Assembly: GCA_948474755.1 (NCBI GenBank)
Contig: CAOLHI010001286.1
Span: forward strand, 1 to 64,000
Length of the DNA: 64,000 bases
Direction of reading: 5' to 3'
Source: Ctenosaura bakeri
Lineage: Eukaryota; Chordata; Lepidosauria; Squamata; Iguanidae
Position 1 is the first letter of the stretch. Each line of letters starts with the position of its first letter. This document shows, in pieces, positions 57,136 through 64,000 of this stretch. The translations under genes were made by a program, and so were the position numbers. The notes beneath the pieces are model-generated. The model saw nothing but the letters and a program-made list of their open reading frames with translations, was not told where the DNA came from and did no database searches.

Positions 57136-57599
57136 CTAGTTTGAATAGTCACACATACATATATGGTATGTTCTGTGTGTTTCAATGGCTAACACACCAA
57201 GACAGACACTTCAGCCAACCATGTGTTGAGGACTTGCAGGTATCGCCCTACTAGGTTACAGTCTCAGGAAACCATTGGCCATGTAGTACCTTATACGTGT
57301 TCTGTTGACCTCATTCACATCATAACTGTTTTGGAAACAGGCACATCTTACTCTAACTAAACCTAGGAAAGCTGGCATTTATTTTGAACTTAATGGCTAG
57401 ACTCAGCCTTAAGCAGAGTTGACACATCATGAAATCAGTGGGTTTTAACAACTAACTTATCCCATTGATTACAATGAGTTTACTATAAATGTGGAATACA
57501 ATCCTTTCTATTTATTGTTTGTTTAAATACAGTGAATGCTGGTTTGGGCTGGAACTTGACAATAAAAACCACGCTGAAGAACTATTCAGTGTTTTGACT

Positions 57600-57770
57600 A
57601 TTGTTTGCATACATTCCCTTCTGTAGACTGTTGTTAGCTCTGAAGAACAATTGATTAGCATCATTGAGCATTTAATTTTATTGTTTCCTAACGGTTAATT
57701 AACATGGTTTTTATCACAGCATTGAGAAAAACTAATGCAATAAGCAGAGCGTATGATTTCATTGCATGTA
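57600..57770. promoter_or_regulatory. Candidate conserved non-coding element
   Basis: It is repeat-free and dense in homeodomain- and SOX-like words: GAACAATTGATTAGC, TTATTGTTTCC, ACGGTTAATTAACATGG and TTTCATTGCATG. Confidence 0.28.
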
Positions 57771-59439
57771 TCTGTTTTTTTTAACAATAGCAACCACATG
57801 GATCTTGGTCAGGACTGAGGCAGAAGCAGGGTGGAGGTAAACTGTGGCAGCTGGTAGCTTCCATGTCAGTGGGACAGTGGATCCTCTCCAGGCTTTATTC
57901 TGAATTGTAAAACTGTTATCCAAGGTGATCATCCTATTGTGCGGACACAGTCTAAAGTTTAGAGTAAAATCTAGAGCAGATTGCTGTCTTGGTGAGATGG
58001 AAGCCACCAGCCATCTCTGGTGGTAACTCTTTCTGCACTACAGACCAGATGAAAACTGTGCCTTGTTCCCTTGAGAAGGAAGATCTTTAATGGCATGACA
58101 TCACCATTTTGATCCTAAGCACCTTTGGCTGCTATTTTTATGATTTTTTAAAAATATACATAATAGCAATCATTTGTTATACATATATAGCCTCCAACTG
58201 TATTAAAATTATTTTATTGACCCTTTAAATATTTGACCATTCTTCTGACTATACTTGATATCACCAGCAGGTCAGCTTTGATTTTCTTTCTTTCAATCTA
58301 CGGCTCATTACTTGAGTATTTTGAAAAATCAGGTAAATGGAACATTGGACACTCAGTGTCAGCTGGTAGCTACAATTTCACTGAGATGGTGGATCCACTC
58401 TAGGATGGGACCCAAATTTTAAAGGGACTACCAGTACCCCTATCCCCAGAATAGCTCCTTTAAAGGTTGTTGGATTCATGACACTACTGACATGGAATCT
58501 ACTAGCTAGCCCTTCTCAGACTCGACTAATCTCTAAGGCAGAACATACTATGTTTAACCCAGGTGGATTCTTGCTCTGTTCACAAGATGGTTTGCAAAAT
58601 CACCTTCATACACCATCACATGGCAAAAGATATTTGTACTTATTGTGATGTTGCTGTGCTCCCCAACCCGTTCAGCCTCCATGCAAAAGTCAAATCTGTG
58701 AAGCAATAACATTCCAGACCCAACATTATTTCAAAAATAAGCTAGTATATTCTTAGCTCTCAGCCTCTCAAGTTATTTTTTTTTCCAAGAGAGGAATTTT
58801 TCTGATATTCCTAATAAATTCAAGAAACCAGAAACTTCTTAAAACAGTTCAAAATTAGTTATAAACAATACATGCAATTGCCTCTTATCCTTGGCCAAAA
58901 GATGTGAATTAAATCTAGTCTCCATATACAGGAAAACAAGGCAGTGGAATTCTGAGATGGTAGATAGGATCATATTGCTTCAGGTTAGAACTGGGGAAAT
59001 TAAAAAAAAAAACACCTCTTTCACAGGTACAAAACTATACTGCTCCTTACTATGCAACTGTAATGAACAGAGAGGGGTGTTGCATAGTACATGTTGGAAG
59101 TATTCCAAAGTGATGCAGCCCATACCAGTCATCAGAAGTGACACAGCTCATTCTACTCCATTATTCTGCTGCCTGGGTAAAGAAGGCCTTAGCGAACAAA
59201 AGAGAGTCTTGACATTCTTTCCCTCTTAATTCGACAGACACCCAGGAAACTACCATCCCATATCATGCAATTATGAGCCTCATTCATTAGTATCACCTCA
59301 TTGACTACACCATGAAAGAAATGACAAATTAGCAATTTCCCAGCACTGGCATAATACTATCATTTGTATCACAAAGTCAGCAAAATCTAACCTCCAATAA
59401 TTCAGCTCACTATTCTCACCTAAGACTGGCCATCAATAC

Positions 59440-60090
59440 GGTTTTATGTGCCCTGGACTAATCACTAAAGTCAGATAATACGCAAGGTTAATGGTCGCAG
59501 ACAGTCTCGGGAAATATCCAAGATCTGATAAGGAAGCCCCGTATTATTGCTGTTCTCTGTGTGTATATCCCAACCAAGAATAGTAGAAAGAAAAAAAATC
59601 AATGGTTAAGGCAGTTGTAATACATCTCTCTGTGTAACAAATAAATTGGCCCTTCATTGCCCATTCACACACTGGTTAATAAATAGTTCAGACACAGGAC
59701 ACACCAATAGTGAAGAAGTGCAATCATTGTATGCTTGTCGCCTTTACTTTAAATTTATGCCACCTTGGCACAAGAAAGTCTAAGCAGCACTTTTCAATTA
59801 ACTCATTGGCCTTTTAACGCAAAAGACCAAGAGGTTGTTTTCGTTCTAATTTATACCTTTTTTAACAAATAGCTGCCACACAGTCAGAAGTGCTTGTCCC
59901 CACTTCTCGTGTAAACACACAGTTGAAAACAACAAAATGCAATCAACCTCCCCTCCGCCCTCTCGGTCTTGTCTGTCTTATCTGTTGCTGTTGCTATACA
60001 GAGTTGGTTCCATATCACAGTTATAATAGCCCTCTGTTCCAAATAAGAAACTTCAGTAGCTCCTGCAAACTCAATGGCAACTGTTTGTGC
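59440..60090. promoter_or_regulatory. Candidate conserved non-coding element
   Basis: A repeat-free stretch retains CpGs (GGTCGCAGACAGTCTCGGG, CTTGTCGCCTTTAC, TTTTAACGCAAAAG, CTCCGCCCTCTCGG), which is notable in this background. The 77-codon minus-strand and 83-codon plus-strand frames that overlap at 59884-60141 have no recognised domain. Confidence 0.28.
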
Positions 60091-60369
60091 CAACACTTTG
60101 TTACAAAAGCATGGCATCTGCCTAGTACTCCAGTAGAATAAAGAAGATAACTCTAAAAGAGTCTTTTAAAAAGCAATCAAACAAAAAGGTTAATAAAATG
60201 TTAAATTTGTTATAGCAGAACTTCTCCTGTGTTCACTAAAATACCAAACTCTACTGCAGAACTTTTTGTGGGCTAAGATTGCTCCCCCTTCCCATATAAT
60301 TACATCCATTTACCCTCCAGAAACCTAAGAGAGAGGAAGGCAATGCATTTAATTTGAAACTGCATCACT

Positions 60370-60640
60370 AAATGCAAATGTAAAATTGGCAGCTTTGATG
60401 GTGCAGTATTAAATATAGCTTATCTCACTGGTGACAGTCAGAAACAGACACTCTCTTAGGACTATGAGTTATGACAACCTCTCCAATGAGTGAAAAATCA
60501 TCCCTGTACAGCTGTCACCAATGAGATTTTCTTTCTCTCTTGCCTTGATGTGTGTGTCTGTCTCTGTGTGTATTTTCTTTTAGCAGTGCTGGAGTCGCCA
60601 CTCATGAAGCAGTCCCGTAAACAGTTTTAATAGCTCTAAA
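60370..60640. promoter_or_regulatory. Candidate conserved element with possible short exon
   Basis: AATGCAAATG (octamer/POU-like) lies in repeat-free sequence. A pyrimidine-rich run, with some TG units, ends in TATTTTCTTTTAG (about 60571-60583), a good splice-acceptor shape. It is followed by CAGTGCTGGAGTCGCCACTC. One frame from the acceptor region reads AVLESPLMKQSRKQF and then a stop. No donor is needed for a terminal exon, but I see no other exon of the same gene. Confidence 0.22.
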
Positions 60641-61248
60641 GATAGATACCAGTCATTGCTACACTCTTTCCCCTTCCCCACTGATATTATAAACAAATGC
60701 ACTGTATTGCATGACATCAACAAGCAGCAATCATGTTCAATATTTGAAGGGATGGGAATTTAAGATACTGACATCTGTAGAGGAAAGCAAAGTACTTGAC
60801 TCTCCAGGAAAGACAAGACTCACTTACTCCTTCCTAAGCTATAGCAGACACAGTAGGAGACCATTTGATATTTCTCTTGCTTATTCTTTAGTAGCTTCTT
60901 TTTAAGACACCAGCACTAATGCATTTTTTAAAAGGTATGTTCAAGTATGATTAAGCAGTCAAACAATTATTCAGGGACTGAGACTTATAACAGAGCCTAT
61001 AAACTACTTTGCCTCTCTGGCATATTCAATGGGGATTTTTAAAAAAGAAAAAAGTCTAACTTATCCATGAAATTCAGAAGACTGAGGGAACTTGAATCCA
61101 CCAAAGGAAGAAGAGACGAAGCGAGTGATTCCAGCTTTCACTGGCAGTCTTGCTGGGGAAACCAAGCTATACACTGTTTAATCAGGCACACATTCCATTG
61201 ATAACTAGTTTTGTAAAAAGTGAGGTGAACAGACTTCTGGCCCAGGGA

Positions 61249-61268
61249 GTGTGTGTGTGTGTGTGTGT
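61249..61268. repeat. (TG)n microsatellite
   Basis: About ten GT units are present. Confidence 0.9.
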
Positions 61269-62158
61269 TTCTAGCATCTCATGATCCACCAACCAGAGTC
61301 TGATGCAAGAGATGTATCCTCAGAATTAAAATAATCTATCCCTAGGAATTTGTTTTTTTGTACAGCACAACTGTATGGAACTCAGAATCCTTCCACACAC
61401 AATTCCACTCCAGATTATTCCAAGTTTCCTTCATTTCAACAGTAAAATTGGGGGAGAGGTGTTAAGATTGTTGCTACTATTTTTAAATAAGTATCAGTGA
61501 AAAATTCTTCCGGATCTTTTGCAAACCACCCAGAGATCTATCAATAGGTTGAGAAGTGTCTTCCACTGAGCCCTGCCTTAAAGATTCAAAACCAATGGAG
61601 ATTCTTGTGAAGCAGTTGGAACTCTAGGTGCAGCTTGAAAAAGAGAATGTAAGAAACACTTCTGGATGTGGCTGTTTAAGATTGTGATACAGTACAGTTT
61701 TGAGGATATAATAAGGGACCCAAACACATCTCACTGAAGCAACAAAAACATGACTATAGAAAATGGCACCAGGGCTCTGTTTTAAAGATTGACACCTTGT
61801 AGTACTGATATTTAAGCCAGTTCAAAACAAAAGAAAATCAGTAACTGGATGTTGTACAAAATCATGTTAGAACCTAAGATTCTAAGCTACTAAACTACGA
61901 TAGGGTGGCAAGATGTCTCTGTAAGGAAGTTTAAAATGCAGTAAGAAGAAACACCCGTCTTTGCTCCAGAGAAGAAAAGCTGAACATAGCATTTTCAAGC
62001 AAAGTGTGTAAATGTATTGTGTCAACTTTGGAAAATTAGATACAATTTTTAATTGCTTAAACACAGCATATAGAATTATTTCTTCATACACGTGCATGCC
62101 CACACTTCCTTTGCTGACTTTGTTGAAGCTCTGAAATGAGGTAAATAGTATGTCTGAG

Positions 62159-62260
62159 GTTATTTCCACACTAGACTATTATAGTGCCATTATTTCACTT
62201 TCAACATCCTATGGAATCCTGGGGTTTGCAGTTTAGGGAGGGGCCTTTGAGGGCTCCTCA
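62159..62260. mobile_element. Family D foldback MITE, left half only
   Basis: GGTTATTTCCACACTAGACT, TATAGTGCCATTATTTCAC, TTTCAACATCCTATGGAATC and GTTTAGGGAGGGGCCTTTGA match one arm and the centre of the family. The second arm is absent and unrelated sequence follows. Confidence 0.75.
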
Positions 62261-62563
62261 AAGGTACAGGTCTATTGTGTCTAGGCCCAGAAGGTGAGGG
62301 AAGGCCCTCCATCCATCCCAAATGCCACTGCTGTGGCCTCAGAAGGAGAGAACAGCTGCCAGTATCTGCTGGTCTTAATCCCCTACCCCACTGCCCCTCC
62401 CTTTTCCTTATGTGTCATGGCTTTTTAGAATGTAAGCCTGAGGGCAGGGAATTGTCAAATTAACAACTGAAAATCACTCATACACTGAAAATCGCCATAT
62501 GCACTGATGACAGTATATAAGTGATTATGAGAAGGAGTGGGAGGATAAGTGAAAATTTGGTGT

Positions 62564-62780
62564 CACAGCCAGATAGAACATAAAGGCACCAGATCCTGCC
62601 TGCTCTTGGAAGCTAAGGAGGGTCAGCTCTGATCACTACTGGGAGACTGCCAACAAATACCAGATACTGCAGACTATATTTCAGAGGAAGGAACTGGCAA
62701 AACCATCTTCCTTGCCTGAGAAAACCTTATGAAATTAATGGGGTCACCATAACTTTACAAGCAACTTAGGGCACACATGC
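62564..62780 (+). mobile_element. 5S-rRNA-headed SINE (SINE3-type), near full length
   Basis: The head reads TCTTGGAAGCTAAGGAGGGT, CAGCTCTGATCACTACTGGG and AGACTGCCAACAAATACCAG, then ATACTGCAGACTATA. This follows 5S rRNA from its middle to its end (CTCGGAAGCTAAGCAGGGTC, GGGAGACCGCCTGG, ACCAGGTGCTGTAGGC). Upstream, CAGCCAGATAGAACA may be the eroded 5S start. The body and tail (GGAACTGGCAAAACCATCTT, GGGGTCACCATAACTTTACA, ACTTAGGGCACACATGC) are of the Bov-B-type. The internal 5S promoter is mutated, so the copy is probably inactive. Confidence 0.9.
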
Positions 62781-63333
62781 AATGTACACAGCTTCCTCCA
62801 CCACAAACGGAAGAGCAACTTAACATGTTTCAATAAGCTTAAGTAATAAAATCATTTGAACCTTCTAGAAAGCCTCTTCCTAAATGCATCCAGTCACCTT
62901 TTTTTTTTCCTTTCATAAGTCTCTACTTTTCTTGTTATTTTCATTTTTGTGGCCAAATTTATAGTTCTATTCTTCTTTAACATACTGGAGGCCACCCAGT
63001 AAAGAAGACTTACCTGCTTTCTCCTTTTCTCTCTGTTTTGCTGTTCACACATGATCAGTAAGGGATTCTGAAGGCAACTGCTGCTTACTTTGTCTGTTGT
63101 ATGGAAGCACAGACTGCTACAGTAAAATCAGCTGTAGTAGGCTCCCACTCTTTATCATCTCAAGTTTATTACATTGTTCACTGCAGATATGTTGCTGTGA
63201 ACCACCACCAAAAGCCTGTGTTCCTCTAGCCAATGCTGCTTTCAAAAATTCAGCTAGACAAAGGAGAAGGAAGAGAAGAGGGCTGAGCAGTTGTAAAAAT
63301 AATTTTTTAAAAAGCTCCTTTGTCAGACGCTTT
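62781..63333. other. Single-copy sequence, no gene seen
   Basis: No repeat or exon was recognised in this 550-base stretch. Confidence 0.4.
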
Positions 63334-63819
63334 GGCCCTTTCCGCATGTGGAGGGGGAAACGGGGGAAACGCGCTAAAACGGAGCTTACTGGCAGCTGGG
63401 TAAGTCCGTCGCCATGCGGAGCAGCATGAGCTCGCTGCTCCGCAGTCCTCCGGCATCGAAAATGGCAGCTTCGGCATCCAAAATGGCGACTTCCGGCTGG
63501 CGGAGGCTTTCCACCAACTGGAGAAGCTTGCCAGCCAGAAGCCCACCCCCAGCAGATCTGCAGGCACACACTAGTGTGTGCCTGCAAATCTGCACTGGAG
63601 CGCAGCGACAGAGCTGCACGGGGCTACACGCTCCGTGCTTTTTAAAAACCTCTGAAAAGAGGTTTTTAAAAAACACACTGCACCACCAGTTCCGGTCGCT
63701 TCGGAGCGGATTGAGGTGCGGAACTACGAAAGTAGTCCGCCCCAATCCACTCCACAGTGCAGACGACCTCTGTCGGAGGTCGCTTTGCACCGTTTTAATA
63801 CCCCGGTGCGGAAAGGGCC
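63334..63819 (+). mobile_element. Harbinger-like MITE, family A copy 3 (486 bp)
   Basis: The ends GGCCCTTTCCGCATG and GGTGCGGAAAGGGCC are flanked by TTT (63331-63333 and 63820-63822). The interior is collinear with the copy at 5.34 kb. It has a perfect 26-base palindrome at 63560-63585, a perfect 15-bp stem with a four-base loop (63639-63653 with 63658-63672), an ACTACGAAAGTAGT palindrome, and a duplicated ATGGCAGCTTCGGC / ATGGCGACTTCCGG segment not seen in the 5.34 kb copy. Long frames on the minus strand (for example 63386-63790) reflect GC-rich sequence. Confidence 0.9.
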
Positions 63820-63822
63820 TTT

Positions 63823-64000
63823 GTCAAGTGAGGTATGTGTATATATATCGATTCCTACCTGGACTTGAGATCACTTTCAGGATCCCCTCCCTGAGTGCCA
63901 CTACCAGGGGAATTCTATCAGGTGGATGCAAGAAAGACGGTCTTCCCTGTGGTAGCACCCATATTCTGGTTTGGCTGGTGGCTCTTCTGTATTTGTGGAT
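63823..64000. other. Sequence to window end, nothing recognised
   Basis: The last 178 bases show no repeat or frame that I can support. Confidence 0.4.

Larger units (their letters stand above)
57136..62158. other. Long single-copy sequence, no gene firmly supported
   Basis: This is a repeat-poor 5-kb stretch with three enhancer-like candidates (57600-57770, 59440-60090 and 60370-60640), a possible splice acceptor near 60585, and a (TG)n run at 61249-61268. Open frames are short and have no domain. Confidence 0.45.

Noticed and set aside
62564..62700. 5S rRNA gene
   Set aside because: The sequence is diverged, lacks the intact 5' part and continues into a SINE body and tail.
5326..63790. 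A similar peptide (LVESL-Q-E-AILDA) readable in all three family A MITEs
   Set aside because: The similarity follows from shared DNA. The upstream part of the frame shifts relative to this segment between the 12.96 and 63.33 kb copies, and several frames are open at once. There is no known domain.
1..64000. CRISPR arrays, operons, bacterial promoters or phage modules
   Set aside because: Nothing of the kind is present. The SINE, LINE and microsatellite content is that of a vertebrate nuclear genome.

Overview
The window looks like a gene-poor stretch (intergenic or deep intronic) of a squamate reptile genome, most likely a lizard. I found no protein-coding gene of the host that I can support. 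The long open frames are either relics of a CR1 LINE or chance frames in GC-rich or purine-rich repeats. The squamate assignment rests on the repeats: tRNA-like SINEs with a Bov-B-type tail and AACAAC end (Sauria-SINE type), SINEs with a 5S-rRNA-derived head and the same kind of tail, and CR1 copies ending in ATTCTATGATTCT. No virus-derived gene, rRNA gene, functional tRNA gene or CRISPR was recognised.

The most informative content is a set of non-autonomous DNA transposons (MITEs) whose ends resemble GGCCCTTTCCGCAC. They are flanked by exact 3-bp target duplications. This fits the PIF/Harbinger superfamily best, but no transposase is present to confirm it. Four groups can be separated. (a) Three copies of a 440-490 bp element lie at 5339-5781, 12958-13399 (inverted) and 63334-63819. 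(b) One 643-bp, very CpG-rich element at 2063-2705 has similar ends but an unrelated interior carrying a roughly 40-bp tandem repeat. (c) A related pair lies at 40637-41053 and 46194-46458. (d) Foldback elements of about 180 bp lie at 43861-44040, 52175-52350 and 56955-57135, with partial copies at 49824-49892 and 62159-62260.

The central retroelement cluster is at 11.7-14.9 kb. A minus-strand CR1 was interrupted twice, once by a Harbinger-like element and once by a plus-strand CR1. The host CR1 reads on across the first break once one copy of the duplicated TGA is removed. A second nested case is at 40.5-41.1 kb, where a MITE sits in the tail of a CR1 fragment. Other dispersed families are an unclassified 300-340 bp repeat with four copies, a foldback repeat with two copies, L2-like LINE 3' relics, and short palindromic repeats.

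Between the repeats lie single-copy AT-rich stretches. Several are repeat-free, keep CpGs and contain homeodomain-, octamer- or SOX-like motifs. They are the best places to look for conserved non-coding enhancers: about 6.4-6.7, 20.0-20.5, 23.7-24.0, 36.6-36.8, 55.6-55.8, 57.6-57.8, 59.4-60.1 and 60.4-60.6 kb. One of these ends in a plausible splice acceptor followed by a short open frame near 60.59 kb. Boundaries of repeats were read by eye and are approximate unless a target duplication is quoted.
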